NCBI GenBank assembly: GCA_913060875.1 | Contig: CAJXSL010000012.1 | Span: 1-64,000, forward strand | Reading direction: 5' to 3' | Origin: an uncultured Desulfobacteraceae bacterium | GTDB lineage: Bacteria > Desulfobacterota > Desulfobacteria > Desulfobacterales > UBA5852 | Length of the DNA stretch: 64,000 bases | Shown here: positions 44,601-53,488 of the stretch, piece after piece | Layout of the letters: every line of letters begins with the position of its first letter | Numbering within the stretch: position 1 is the first letter of the stretch | Notes under the pieces: model-generated | What the model saw: only the letters and a program-made list of their open reading frames with translations | What the model was told of the DNA's origin: nothing | Database searches by the model: none | Translations under genes and position numbers: made by a program

Positions 44601-45773
44601 GCCCTTGCGCTGGCAGCCCCCCGGGCCGTTCCCTGGACCGAGACCTGGACCCTGGATGCCAGTCCCGTATGGCATTGCGAAATGCAGGGGATACCCGCCA
44701 TTCATCACCAGGGCAAAAGCGGGCAGTGGCAGCCGGAATGGCGGCCATGGCCCGGGGAGCGCGTCGAGATCCGGGTGACCCGGCCGGAAGCTGTCCCGGG
44801 ACGTTCCCTGACGCTGGATGCGGCCGAACTGGTGTTCATCCCGGGCCAGCGGTTTGATCGGGCCCGCCTGAAAGTGGCCGCCCGCACGAGCACCGGGGGG
44901 CGGCACTGGATCGAACTGCCGGCGGCGGCCGAACTGCAACTGGCCCAGCTCAACGGCAAAACGCTCCCGATCCGTGCGGAAGAGCGCGGGGTGCCGATTC
45001 CCCTGGCGCCCGGGGCCCAGGAGATCCTGCTGGAGTGGCACCAGCCCTCGCCGTCCCGGCTGTTTGTCAAAGCGCCGCCCGTCAAGATCGGTGAAGAAGC
45101 GGTCAACGCCACCGTGTCGTTTGAGATGCCGGACAGCCGCTGGATCATATTTACCGGCGGACCGCGCCTGGGGCCTGCCGTTCTCTTCTGGAGCTATCTC
45201 CTCGTCATGGTGCTGGTGGCGTTTGCCCTGGCCCGGACCCGGCTCACGCCACTCAAATACGTCGCCTGGATCCTTCTGACCGTGGGGCTGACCCAGACAT
45301 CGATTCCGGCGGCGCTCATCGTGGTGGGCTGGTTTTTTGCGCTGGCCTGGCGGGAAAGAAAACCGGCGGAAGTCGGCTGGTTCCAATTCGACCTGGTGCA
45401 GGTGGTTATCGTACTGTGGACCATCGCGGCCCTGGCCGGGCTTTACGAAGCGGTGGAGCGCGGCCTGCTGGGGACACCGGACATGCAGATCGCGGGCAAC
45501 GGATCCACCCGCTACCTGCTCCACTGGACCCAGGACCGGATCGGCGCATGGATGCCGCAGCCGTGGGCGCTGACCCTGCCCATGTGGCTCTATCGCATGT
45601 TGATGCTGTTCTGGTCCCTGTGGCTGGCCTTTGCCCTGCTGAAATGGCTGCGCTGGGGATGGACGTGTTTCAGCCGCGACGCTATCTGGAAGAAGCCACC
45701 CCCGATCCGGCGGAAGACCAAGATCAAACCGACCCCGGAAACCTCGGAAGAAAAAGGCGGAGGCCGTGCCTGA
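41643..45773 (+). CDS. Very large membrane protein of unknown function
   Basis: This 1376-residue protein has a signal peptide, a beta-rich periplasmic region (about 25-475), a block of membrane helices (about 480-580), a Pro/Ala-rich cytoplasmic or periplasmic linker (about 580-690), another helix near 695, a second long beta-rich region (about 740-1165), four to five helices (about 1178-1330), and a basic tail rich in Lys and Pro. The two long soluble parts look like related beta-sandwich units, for example RHWIELPAAAELQLAQLNGK near 1085. I recognise no characterised family. It stands alone between the importer leader and an MBL gene. A role in envelope maintenance or assembly is possible but unproven. 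Confidence 0.8.
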   Translation: MQTCRYNLIAVLLLLAMASSAFALSSEENVRQSTPESLYEWKHWVLFDKEDRLCPTNYNDGEAYRCDWPSRLRFDLDASGGTFAQEWMVFSQGWQPLAGDAGLGIWPAGVRVDDQETPVINRGGKPYVHLTAGRHLVAGRFAWHTLPETIPVPPAVGLIDLAIGGRTVKRLQYDPDGRLWLQPREGQTGAADRLQVHVFRRLDDTIPMRITSLFRLDVSGRAREIRLDDVLPDGTRAIGLQSPLPAKLGPGGALFVQARPGQWKIQITARSEGPVTGMTAPGAYAPEIWSFQAWNHFRMVEVSGASSVEPARTDMPPEWRGFPAYLIEAGGGLVFKEVRRGDPDPAPDRLTLARTWWLDFDGGGFTLQDRLQGTVSRQWSVAMAPPFTLGRVSVDGRDRMITRHGPNGLPGVELRRGSLNLTAEARYGASVFGTLPAVGWTHDFQKVSGVLNLPPGWRLFAADGVDRMDGSWIQQWTLLDFFLVLIIALAVFKIRNWRWGLAALVTMALVYQEPNAPVYVWLHILAAMALLKVLPEGRIRGLVKLWGFMAIVVLLAMAIPFMVQQIRWGIYPQLERANVFTASSHRAMAPSPQMAQAPAPLQEEALEGEIRVEADRAAPAKMKSLAGSSLKRRPRPVSAVEQFDPDALVPTGPGLPRWRWRAHPFAWNGPVQSSQTCRFWLIPPWANLLLAVVRVLLLGVLILGVVHWKTWWQTIRTRFQPGVAAGLLGAVILVPLLADQSHAAGDGFPPTALLEQLEKRLLEKPDCLPDCADIVQMEMTARPEALQVLLRVHAAVQTAVPLPVTAQSWTPVQVSMDGSPARDLARDAAGRLWILVPEGVHTIALTGGVAPGSGTVQLSFPLQPHTASYTAEGWQVVGIGPDGKVAGTVQLVAEKPAEEKSVDYKDNVLPPFLHVHRTLHLGLTWQVATTVTRITPTGTPVVVSLPLLAGESITTPGIETQESTVRLDMAPAVKQVRFDSVLAFAPALALAAPRAVPWTETWTLDASPVWHCEMQGIPAIHHQGKSGQWQPEWRPWPGERVEIRVTRPEAVPGRSLTLDAAELVFIPGQRFDRARLKVAARTSTGGRHWIELPAAAELQLAQLNGKTLPIRAEERGVPIPLAPGAQEILLEWHQPSPSRLFVKAPPVKIGEEAVNATVSFEMPDSRWIIFTGGPRLGPAVLFWSYLLVMVLVAFALARTRLTPLKYVAWILLTVGLTQTSIPAALIVVGWFFALAWRERKPAEVGWFQFDLVQVVIVLWTIAALAGLYEAVERGLLGTPDMQIAGNGSTRYLLHWTQDRIGAWMPQPWALTLPMWLYRMLMLFWSLWLAFALLKWLRWGWTCFSRDAIWKKPPPIRRKTKIKPTPETSEEKGGGRA

Positions 45774-45841
45774 CCCGGTGGCGAGAGCGTGCGTGCCCTG
45801 ACGCCGAGGGGCCTGTCGCTCTTCTCGCCAAAAGGTGTAAA

Positions 45842-45866
45842 TAGTGCCCATCCATAAATGGCATCT
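45842..45866. repeat. Half copy of the TAGTGTCC palindrome
   Basis: TAGTGCCCATCCATAAATGGCATCT is the reverse-complement relative of the element at 15914-15952; seventeen bases, ATCCATAAATGGCATCT, are identical in inverted orientation. A weak GAGCG/CGCTC hairpin with a T run (45876-45898) follows. Confidence 0.45.
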
Positions 45867-45980
45867 TTTGGCCCCGAGCGGCGTTTTCGCTCTTTTTATT
45901 TGCTTTTTCAGGTCAGTGTTAATAAAGAAGGCTTTTTTCCAAAACGGCCTGCTTGATGGCCACGAAAGTGAATCCGCACG

Positions 45981-46889
45981 ATGCCTGAAGAAAGCCTTCT
46001 GGAAGACGCCATCCAGCCTCAACGCTGGTTTTCAACCCTTCCCCGGCCGGAATACGCCGCACTGCCTAAAATTGAGACCTCCGAACCCTGGTTCGAGGTT
46101 TATCAACTGCCCGGCAATGTGATGGCCCTTTATGAACCGGGCCACTTCCAGGAAGTCATTTCCTTTCTCGTACTGGGAAGCGATAAAGCGCTGTTGATCG
46201 ATACCGGCCTGGGCATCGCCAACATCAGGGCCGTCGTGGAGGAACTGACCACGCTCGATGTCGTCGTCGTCAACAGCCACACCCATTTTGATCACATCGG
46301 GGACAATCACCGTTTCCCGTGCGTGCATGTCTACAACCACCCTCACGCGATCAAACGGCTTGGTGACGGTATGGAACCGGACCAGCTATCGGTGCACCTT
46401 CGCGGCGATTCCATCTGGATGCCCGTCCCGGAGCGTTTTGATCCGGAGGCCTATCGCATACCGGCCTGCCGTTTCGCAACCATCGAGGAGGGCCATCTAT
46501 TCGACCTTGGCGGTCGACGGCTGGAGACGCTCTACACGCCCGGCCATTCACCGGACAGCATCATGCTCCTGGATCGGGAAAACCGCCTGCTCTTTACCGG
46601 GGATACGCTCTATCCGGCCGTACTATACGCCCATTTGGAAGGGTCGGCTTTCCATACCTACCGGAAAACGATGGCCCGCATTGCCGAACTGGCCCCCCAA
46701 CTGGACAGGGTCTACTGCTCCCACAATACACCGGTCCACCGGCCGCAATTTCTGATCGACGCCGCCGCGGCTTTTGAGGCCATTGCTGCCGGCGAGGCCG
46801 ACTATAAATTGGATGCGAACGGCATTCGGCTCTATTCTTTCGAAGGGTTTGCCATTGCCACCCCGGATGATGAACGCGTTTTGTCTTGA
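45981..46889 (+). CDS. MBL-fold metallohydrolase (glyoxalase II-like)
   Basis: The 302-residue protein has the MBL motif NSHTHFDHIGD, then TPGHSPDSIML and FTGDTLYPAVLY, with a last ligand in YCSHNTP. The order is that of soluble hydrolases of thioesters or lactones. It has no signal peptide. The next gene starts 49 bases later. The substrate is unknown. Confidence 0.83.
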   Translation: MPEESLLEDAIQPQRWFSTLPRPEYAALPKIETSEPWFEVYQLPGNVMALYEPGHFQEVISFLVLGSDKALLIDTGLGIANIRAVVEELTTLDVVVVNSHTHFDHIGDNHRFPCVHVYNHPHAIKRLGDGMEPDQLSVHLRGDSIWMPVPERFDPEAYRIPACRFATIEEGHLFDLGGRRLETLYTPGHSPDSIMLLDRENRLLFTGDTLYPAVLYAHLEGSAFHTYRKTMARIAELAPQLDRVYCSHNTPVHRPQFLIDAAAAFEAIAAGEADYKLDANGIRLYSFEGFAIATPDDERVLS

Positions 46890-46938
46890 TATATTGTTAC
46901 TCGAATCGATACAGCACCACAATTTCCAAGGAGGAAAA

Positions 46939-47706
46939 ATGAAACCCATGCGAACCATGACGATTGTTGCCGCGATATGTGCATGTCTCGGCGTATTCCT
47001 GGGCCAGGCCACGGCGGCGGACACGTCGACCTGGGATAAAATCCAAAAGGCCGGTAAGATTACCGTGGGCAACAGCCCGGACTACCCCCCCTTCGAAACG
47101 CTGGACGACAACGGCAAGCGTGTCGGGTTCGACATCGATCTCCTGAATGCCATGTGTGCCCAGTTGGGCATCGAGGCGGAATTCGTCACCATGGATTTCG
47201 GGGCCATCGTCACGGCCACCCAAAGCGGCCAGGTGAATATCGGCATGTCCGGCTTCAGTATCACGGAAGAACGCCGGAAAATGGTCAACTTTTCAAACCC
47301 TTACTACATCAGCGGCCAGGCGGTCGTCACCACGCCGAAGACCGGGATCAAGTCCGTCGATGACCTGAAAGGCAAACGGGTCGCGGTGGGCCTGGGCACC
47401 ACCGGGCAGGAAGAAGCGGAAAAAATCGAGGGGATCACCATCCAGTACCCCGAAGATTACACGGTGGCCTTTGTCATGCTTAAAAACGGCGGCAGTGACG
47501 CGGTCATCTGCGACCTGCCCGTGGCGGAAGCCTACCTGAAACAAGGCGGGTTCGAACTGGTGGGCAAACCCCTGTCCTACGAGGAGTTCGCCATCATCGC
47601 CAATAAAAAGGACGACGCGGTGGTCAAGAACCTCAACGACGCCCTGGCCAAAGTCAAGGCGGACGGCACCTATGACGCGCTGATCAAGAAGTGGGAATTG
47701 AAATAA
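46939..47706 (+). CDS. Amino-acid ABC transporter substrate-binding protein
   Basis: The 255-residue protein has a signal peptide (cleavage near ATAA-DTS) and family 3 binding-protein motifs: GKITVGNSPDYPPFETLDDNGKRVGFDIDL, FVTMDFGAIVTATQSGQV and SITEERRKMVNFSNPYY. These bind polar amino acids such as glutamine, arginine or cystine. AAGGAGG at 46928-46934 fixes the ATG. A terminator-like hairpin separates it from the permease gene. Confidence 0.92.
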   Translation: MKPMRTMTIVAAICACLGVFLGQATAADTSTWDKIQKAGKITVGNSPDYPPFETLDDNGKRVGFDIDLLNAMCAQLGIEAEFVTMDFGAIVTATQSGQVNIGMSGFSITEERRKMVNFSNPYYISGQAVVTTPKTGIKSVDDLKGKRVAVGLGTTGQEEAEKIEGITIQYPEDYTVAFVMLKNGGSDAVICDLPVAEAYLKQGGFELVGKPLSYEEFAIIANKKDDAVVKNLNDALAKVKADGTYDALIKKWELK

Positions 47707-47718
47707 ACGTTTGCTGCC

Positions 47719-47744
47719 GCGGGGACTTCGGTCCCCGCTTTTTT
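47719..47744 (+). terminator. Hairpin terminator between binding protein and permease genes
   Basis: GCGGGGAC-TTCG-GTCCCCGC (47719-47738) with a UUCG tetraloop is followed by six T. It would reduce read-through, giving more binding protein than permease. Confidence 0.88.
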
Positions 47745-47813
47745 ATTGCGAAAACGCCGGTGTAACCCGTTGTGGTGCCATACGCCGTAACCCAAGTCCT
47801 CAGGAGTCGCGCG

Positions 47814-48485
47814 GTGGATCTTTTTCTTATCTGGAAACACAAGGCCATGTTGCTCAAGGGCACGGTGGTGACCCTGGAATTGACCGGCGGCGCCATCACG
47901 ATGGGCTTGATACTGGGAATTATCGCCGGCATGGGGGTCATTTCCCGAAACAAATGGTACCGCACCCTATCCGATATTTATGTGCAGCTCATCCGCGGTA
48001 CGCCGGTGCTGCTGCAGATTTTTTTCTTCTTCCTGGGCGTACCACAGATTTATAACGCGGTCACCGGCAATACATTGTCGCCGGACCCGGTCATCACCGG
48101 CATTATCGCCCTGGGTTTCAACAGCGGCGCCTATACCGCCGAAATCATCCGGGCCGGCATCCAGGCCATTCCGTCCGGGCAGGGCGAGGCCTCCCATTCT
48201 CTCGGCATGTCGGATGCCCAGACCATGCGTTATGTCATTTTGCCCCAGGCATTGCGGCGGATGGTTCCGCCGCTTCTGAGCGAACTGATCGTCCTGCTGA
48301 AGGATTCCGCCCTGGTTTCCACCATCGGCGTGATGGATCTCATGTTTACATCCAAGCTGCTGGGGGCGAAATACTACAATTACGTGCCCTTCCTGGTGGG
48401 GGCCGGCGCAATTTATCTGTTTTTCACGGTGTTTTTATCCCGCTTGCTGAAAGTGTACGAGAGGAAATACCCGATACGGAAGTAA
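47814..48485 (+). CDS. Amino-acid ABC transporter permease (HisM/GlnP family)
   Basis: This 223-residue protein has about five membrane helices, the first HisMQ-type segment (GTVVTLELTGGAITMGLILG) and the conserved ATPase-contact loop IPSGQGEASHSLGMSDAQTM. The frame is open to 47772, but AGGAG at 47802-47806 selects the GTG at 47814 and gives the usual family length. No ATP-binding subunit gene follows, so the ATPase must be encoded elsewhere or has been lost at the downstream junction. Confidence 0.88.
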   Translation: MDLFLIWKHKAMLLKGTVVTLELTGGAITMGLILGIIAGMGVISRNKWYRTLSDIYVQLIRGTPVLLQIFFFFLGVPQIYNAVTGNTLSPDPVITGIIALGFNSGAYTAEIIRAGIQAIPSGQGEASHSLGMSDAQTMRYVILPQALRRMVPPLLSELIVLLKDSALVSTIGVMDLMFTSKLLGAKYYNYVPFLVGAGAIYLFFTVFLSRLLKVYERKYPIRK

Positions 48486-48802
48486 ATCCTGCCAGCCGGT
48501 ATTCATCTTCGGAAAATTACAATCTCGCCAGTGCCCGGGCTGTCAAAAAGGCGGTCACCATACCTGTCATAGCGGTGGGTGGATTCATCCGCCCCGCGGC
48601 CATGGAAGCGGCCCTCTTCAACGGCGATGCCGATGCCGTTGCCCTGTCCCGGCCCTTCATCGCCGACCCGAAGTTCCCCCGGAAGATTGCCGGCGGGGCC
48701 ACGGCGCTTTCGCGCTGCATCCAGTGCAACCTTTGCCTGTTCTATGCCCCCGTTGCCCCGTTGAAGTGCTACCATGGCAAACGAATGCCCGCGGCCGGAT
48801 GA
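48483..48802 (+). pseudogene. C-terminal remnant of a flavin-dependent (Old Yellow Enzyme-type) oxidoreductase
   Basis: A frame of about 105 codons, open back into the end of the permease gene, encodes the last part of an OYE barrel: TIPVIAVGGF, GDADAVALSRPFIADPKFPRKI, then CIQCNLC and LKCYHG. Full-length members have about 350 residues or more, and the rest is missing upstream. A GTG at 48575 is possible but has no good ribosome-binding site. It looks like a deletion relic, probably the same event that removed the ABC ATPase gene. Confidence 0.65.
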
Positions 48803-48991
48803 CGGTGTGACAGTTGAGGCAATTGTAGCCCGAAGGATGCGAAGGCGGCTCCTCAAGTTCGCCTGACGGACCCCATTGCGGGAAGACCGATAGGGTAGAG
48901 ATGGCATCCTTCATATAAAGCACCGCCCGGCGCTGCTTGCGCGACCGGGCGGCGGGGTTGATGCAACCATCGGATGGAGGAACGTAACGGC

Positions 48992-49648
48992 TCACTCCAG
49001 CTTTTTATGGCAGAACCACCAGTCGTAGTTGTCGAACTGTTCCAGACGTTCTTTGGCGGTTTTTTCGTCGGTGGCCGGCGGCACGATGACCCGGTCTTTG
49101 ATCAGCTCGTTGTTGGGCCATCCGGCCGGCATGGCCACCTTGTTGGCATCGGACACCTGGAGCGCGTGCACGGCGCGCAGGATTTCATCCATGTTGCGGC
49201 CGACCTCCTGGGGGTAGTAGAGAATGAGGCGCACTTTGCCTTCCGGGTCGCCCACAAAGACAGCCCGTACCGTATTGCTGCCCTTGGCCGGGTGCATCAT
49301 GCCCAGTTTCCCCGCCACCGTGTCATTGCCGGCGATGATGGGGTAGGTGATTTCCACATCGAGTTTTTCCTTGATCCATTCCACCCATTTGATGTGGGAG
49401 AAAACCTGGTCCACGGACAGGCCGATGAGCTTGCAGTTCAACCTGTCGAATTCTTCCATCCGTTTCTGGAAGGCCACGAATTCCGTCGTACACACCGGCG
49501 TGTAGTCGGCCGGGTGGCTGAACAGGACGAACCAGGATCCTTTGAGGTCTCCGGGAATGTTCATGGGGCCGTGGGTGGTTTGAACGGACAGCTCGGGAAA
49601 GTCTTCCCCCAAAAGGGGCATTCCGGTTTTTTTCTCTTCCATTGTCAT
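48992..49648 (-). CDS. 1-Cys peroxiredoxin (Prx6 type)
   Basis: The 218-residue protein has the peroxidatic Cys53 in [13 protein letters not shown] and the long C-terminal domain of the Prx6 subfamily ([20 protein letters not shown]…, LRAVHALQ). It reduces peroxides in the cytoplasm using a thiol donor; thioredoxin is encoded nearby. AAGGA before the ATG fits. It follows the MBL-rhodanese gene by 19 bases, so the two form an operon. Confidence 0.93.
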   Translation of the reverse strand: MTMEEKKTGMPLLGEDFPELSVQTTHGPMNIPGDLKGSWFVLFSHPADYTPVCTTEFVAFQKRMEEFDRLNCKLIGLSVDQVFSHIKWVEWIKEKLDVEITYPIIAGNDTVAGKLGMMHPAKGSNTVRAVFVGDPEGKVRLILYYPQEVGRNMDEILRAVHALQVSDANKVAMPAGWPNNELIKDRVIVPPATDEKTAKERLEQFDNYDWWFCHKKLE

Positions 49649-49667
49649 TTTTCCTTTTTTTTAAGTT

Positions 49668-51044
49668 TCAGTCGACGACATCATAGCCGGCGTTCAGCCA
49701 GGCTTTCATGCCGCCGGCCAGGCTGTGAACGTGTTCGAAGCCAAGGCCTTCGAGAAAGCTGGCGGCGATGTTGCCGCGATAGCCGATGCCGCACATGGCG
49801 ATGATCTCCTCGTTTTTGGGAAAATCCACGTTGCCCTTGAGCAGTTCCGTAAGGGGCAGGTGGATGGCACCATCGACATGGCCCATCTGCCATTCGGCCG
49901 GGGTGCGCACATCGACAAGGCGGTGGTGGTTGCCGGCGATCTTTCCCTTGAGGGTTTCCGCCGAAATCTGCCACAGGTGGCGCAGGGGGTAGCCGGCCTC
50001 CTGCCAGGCCGCGATGCCGCCATAGAGATAGCCGGCAATGTTGTCGTAGCCGATGCGGTGGAGATGGGTGGACATGGCCTCGTAGGCCTCTTCGTCCGGG
50101 ACCACCAGGACCAGTTCCGCGGCCGGCTCGATGACCATGCCGATCCAGTTGGCGGTCTGTTTGGCCAGGCCGATATTGATGCTGTCGGGGATGTGGACGC
50201 CGCCGAAGGCCGCCGTATCCCGGGCATCCAGAACAGTGGCGCCGGCTTCGATGCGTGTTTTCACCTGGGCCGGGGACAGGTCCCGGCTGATGGGGCAGCG
50301 CTCCAAAAGCGGTGGGCCCGACTTGTTGGTGTTGATGATATGGGTGAAGCTTTTGGGCCGCTCGGGGAAGCTGGCGGCAAAGTTTTCTTTGAAGGCTGTT
50401 TCGTCCAGGTTCAGAACGGGGTTGTTGCGCTTTTCGAATCCGATGGTGGAGCTTGATTTGGCGCTCATGCCCTTGCCGCAGAGGGAGCCTTCGCCATGGG
50501 CCGGAAAAATTTCGAGGCTGTCCGGAAGATGCCCCAACTTGCGATAGAGGGACTGGTAGAGGTTGTCCACCTGCTCGTCGATCAGTTCCGCGCCGGCCAA
50601 ATCAGGCCGACCCACATCGCCGACAAACATGCAGTCGCCGGTCAACACCAGCCAGGGGTCTTCGCCCCGGGACCGATCGGTGACCAGAATCGACATGGAA
50701 TGGGGGGTGTGTCCCGGTGTTTTCATCATTTCGAGCTTGGCGTTGCCGAATTCGAAGACATCCCCTTCCCGTACGGTTTCGTGGTCAAAAGTGACGGGAG
50801 AGTCCTCCATAAAGTGGATTTTGGCGCCGGTCCGGGACTTGAGCTCCATGTTGCCGCTGACGTGGTCGGCATGCACGTGGGTTTCGAACACATGGGTGAT
50901 CTGCATGTCGTTCTTACGCGCCAGATCGATGTACGTCTGTACATCCCGTTTGGGATCCACCACACAGGCCACTTTGGCCATCGGACAACCGATCAGGTAA
51001 GACAGACATCCCATGCCCTCCACGGCGATCTGCTTGAAATACAT
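49668..51044 (-). CDS. MBL-fold/rhodanese fusion (persulfide dioxygenase-like)
   Basis: The 458-residue protein has an ETHE1/BLH-type MBL domain (residues 1-245: THVHADHVSGN, LTGDCMFVGDVGRPDLAG) and two rhodanese domains. The first (about 260-350) has no active-site Cys, while the second has the CGIGYRG loop. Persulfide dioxygenases oxidise glutathione persulfide to sulfite; the rhodanese part moves sulfane sulfur. In an anaerobe it may instead act as a sulfur carrier. AAAGGAGG precedes the ATG at 51044; the longer upstream frame is not used. Confidence 0.88.
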   Translation of the reverse strand: MYFKQIAVEGMGCLSYLIGCPMAKVACVVDPKRDVQTYIDLARKNDMQITHVFETHVHADHVSGNMELKSRTGAKIHFMEDSPVTFDHETVREGDVFEFGNAKLEMMKTPGHTPHSMSILVTDRSRGEDPWLVLTGDCMFVGDVGRPDLAGAELIDEQVDNLYQSLYRKLGHLPDSLEIFPAHGEGSLCGKGMSAKSSSTIGFEKRNNPVLNLDETAFKENFAASFPERPKSFTHIINTNKSGPPLLERCPISRDLSPAQVKTRIEAGATVLDARDTAAFGGVHIPDSINIGLAKQTANWIGMVIEPAAELVLVVPDEEAYEAMSTHLHRIGYDNIAGYLYGGIAAWQEAGYPLRHLWQISAETLKGKIAGNHHRLVDVRTPAEWQMGHVDGAIHLPLTELLKGNVDFPKNEEIIAMCGIGYRGNIAASFLEGLGFEHVHSLAGGMKAWLNAGYDVVD

Positions 51045-51210
51045 TGAGCAACCTCCTTTATTGAATGGTGATGAAACGTGTTTCAGGATACGGACCAAAT
51101 ACTTGAGAACCGTTATTATTAAGAGGTGATATTTCTAGGATGGTTACAAAAAGATGAGAAGACCAAAAGCTTAAAAAGCGTTCCAAGCCCCCCCTAAAGG
51201 AGCCACCTGA

Positions 51211-51235
51211 GGTCCTCCCGCTCTGCGGGAGGACC
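51211..51235 (-). other. 11-bp hairpin between the corrinoid activator and MBL-rhodanese genes
   Basis: GGTCCTCCCGC and GCGGGAGGACC (51211-51221, 51225-51235) form a perfect stem with a three-base loop. No T run follows, so it is a weak terminator or a processing site. The 235-base spacer shows nothing else. Confidence 0.5.
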
Positions 51236-51279
51236 CTCATTGCCGCAGGGCGCCACGCCGTCAACCTGACGCCGGGCCT

Positions 51280-53400
51280 TTAATTGGCGACTGCCCGCGT
51301 GTTGTCCCGGTCGACGACACTCGGGAACATGTCCAGGTTCGTGTGGGGCAGAAACAGGGCCGAGGTGAATTCGTCCATGTAGCGCGGATTGCTCGAGAAA
51401 TCGATATAGGTCATGTTGTTGCAGATAGCCTGGGCCTCCTTGCGGTAGCGGTCAGACAGCAACGCCATATAGGCGCCGACGATCGAACTGTTGCCCAGAT
51501 AAGCGAAACGGCTGCGTTCCATGTCCGGCAGGAGGCCGATGTAAATGGCTTTTTCAATATTCAGGTATTGCCCGAAGCCGCCGGTAATCACCATGCGTTC
51601 GACCATGGAAAAGTCCAGGCCGGCCTCGTTGAGCAGCGTCGTAAAGCCGGAATAAACCGCCCCCTTGCTGTAGATCAGGTTTTTGACGTCCGATTCCGTA
51701 AAGATGATATCTTCCGCCATGGGGGTCTGGTCGGCAAAGGCCAGGACATAGGCGGGTTCGTCGTTGATCGCGGTGATCCGGGGGTGCTCCCGTTCGGTAT
51801 GAAAATGACCGCTGCGGTCGATGATGCCGGCATCCAGCAGTTCGGCCATGAGGTCGATCATCCCGGAGCCGCAGATGCCGCGGGGGGGCTGGCCGCCGAC
51901 GGTCGTGATGTCGGGCTCCAGGGTTGCCGGATCGATGGTGACTTTTTCGATGGCGCCGTCCTCGGCCCGCATGCCCCAGCGGATGCCGCCGCCTTCAAAC
52001 GCCGGCCCGGCGCTGCAGGCCGCGGTCATCATCCAGTCTTGATTTCCCAACACGATTTCGCCATTGGTGCCCACGTCGATAAAGAGGGTCAGGGGCGACT
52101 CCCGATGCAGGCCCGTGTAAAGCAGGCCGGCCACGATATCGCCGCCGACATAGCTGGCCGGACCGGGCATGACAAATACCGCCGCCATCGGGTTGGCGGC
52201 CAGACCGATGTCACCGGCCTTGAAGATGGGGAACTCCGTGGCAGTGGGGATATAGGGCTCCCGGCGGATGTAGCGGGGCTCGATCTCCAACAGCAGGTGC
52301 GCCATGGTGGTGTTGCCGGACAGCACCACGTTCTTGACCTGGTCCCCGGAGGCGCCGGCACTGTCCAGGGCTTCTGCAACCAGATTATTGATGGTGACCA
52401 ATGCCAAGCGGCTGAGTTTTTTAACGCCGCTTTTTTCCGCGCACACCATGCGGTTGATGACATCGTCGCCGCAGGCGGCCTGCCGATTGTGTCCGGAAGC
52501 CGCGGCCAGGATGGTGCCCTTGGCCATGTCCACCAGGTAGACGACAATGGAGGTCGTGCCGATATCCACCGCCAGCCCCAGGGAGCGGGGGGCATTGTTG
52601 CCCGGGCGGACCGCCAGGATTTCGTTAGAGCATTTGCGTTGCACCACGGACACCGTTATCTTCCAGCTCTCTTCGCGGACCGTCGCGGCCAGTTGCCGCA
52701 TGACGTCCAGGCTGACATTGAGACGGTCGATATCGCAGTTTGCTTTTTTCAGCCCCCGTTTGAGTCGGTCCAGGTCGCTCACGGCATCCGCCAGAGTGGG
52801 TGGGTCGAGGATGAGGGGGATTTCCCGCAGCATGGGTTCCGGTTCGGTAACCAGCCCTTTCAGACGGTTGGTGGCCTCCTGGCCCATGCCGGCCACCTTG
52901 AGTTTGCGCTGGCGGGCATCCTCCGGAATGCGCACACGGATATCGCCGGTGACGTTGCTCTGGCAGGCCAGCACATATCCCTTGTGTTTCTCTGCCTCGG
53001 TCAGCAATGGGGTGTCCGGGGCATCCGCCTCACCCGACGTCACGATCAGTTTGCATTTGCCGCAGGCGCCCTTGCCGTTGCAGGACGCATTGATGTGAAC
53101 ACCGGCCTGCCGTGCCGCTTCCAGGAGGGTGGTGCCGGTCGAAACGCTGACCGTTTGGGCCTGGCCATCGGATCCAAAGGTGACCGTGTGTGCCGGCAGG
53201 GTTTCCACGGCGGCTTCCGATGCCGGTTCGGCATCCAGCCCTGCTTTTTTACGGGACATGAACCATATCGGACAGGATTCACGGAACTTGCAATATAGCT
53301 TCGGGTCGCGGCATTGCAGGCATTCCTCGCACAGATAGACGTTGTGTTTCATACAGATGTAGCTGGTTTCACGCTCCGGATGATTCGTACAGGTTCCCAT
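51280..53400 (-). CDS. ASKHA-domain corrinoid-protein reductive activator (RACE) with [2Fe-2S] domain
   Basis: The 706-residue protein starts with a Cys/His-rich zinc-finger-like segment (C4, H7, C16, H19, C24, C27, C30, C37, C43). A plant-type ferredoxin domain follows (about 72-165; C107, C113, C116, C146). Then come a linker and an ASKHA ATPase fold (about 268-680: GLAVDIGTTSIVVYLVD, LFIDVGTNGEIVL, GICGSGMIDL, VITGGFGQYLNI). Such proteins use ATP and low-potential electrons to reduce Co(II) corrinoid cofactors back to Co(I) in methyltransferase systems. No corrinoid protein or methyltransferase is in this window, so its partners lie elsewhere. The thioredoxin gene is 88 bases upstream. Confidence 0.9.
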   Translation of the reverse strand: MGTCTNHPERETSYICMKHNVYLCEECLQCRDPKLYCKFRESCPIWFMSRKKAGLDAEPASEAAVETLPAHTVTFGSDGQAQTVSVSTGTTLLEAARQAGVHINASCNGKGACGKCKLIVTSGEADAPDTPLLTEAEKHKGYVLACQSNVTGDIRVRIPEDARQRKLKVAGMGQEATNRLKGLVTEPEPMLREIPLILDPPTLADAVSDLDRLKRGLKKANCDIDRLNVSLDVMRQLAATVREESWKITVSVVQRKCSNEILAVRPGNNAPRSLGLAVDIGTTSIVVYLVDMAKGTILAAASGHNRQAACGDDVINRMVCAEKSGVKKLSRLALVTINNLVAEALDSAGASGDQVKNVVLSGNTTMAHLLLEIEPRYIRREPYIPTATEFPIFKAGDIGLAANPMAAVFVMPGPASYVGGDIVAGLLYTGLHRESPLTLFIDVGTNGEIVLGNQDWMMTAACSAGPAFEGGGIRWGMRAEDGAIEKVTIDPATLEPDITTVGGQPPRGICGSGMIDLMAELLDAGIIDRSGHFHTEREHPRITAINDEPAYVLAFADQTPMAEDIIFTESDVKNLIYSKGAVYSGFTTLLNEAGLDFSMVERMVITGGFGQYLNIEKAIYIGLLPDMERSRFAYLGNSSIVGAYMALLSDRYRKEAQAICNNMTYIDFSSNPRYMDEFTSALFLPHTNLDMFPSVVDRDNTRAVAN

Positions 53401-53488
53401 GTGAAGTCCTTTTCGATTGGCGATTGGAAGGGAGGAAATATGCTCCCGCCGACGGGCGTATTGTCAAGGCCTGCGGATGCTGCCGGTA

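Noticed and set aside
43413-46022. 869-codon minus-strand frame opposite the large membrane protein
   Set aside because: It shows the Gly/His/Gln/Arg-rich composition of an antisense shadow. The plus strand has a signal peptide and real membrane helices.
51343-53298. 651-codon plus-strand frame opposite the corrinoid activator
   Set aside because: It is antisense to an unmistakable ASKHA/ferredoxin protein and has no family features of its own.
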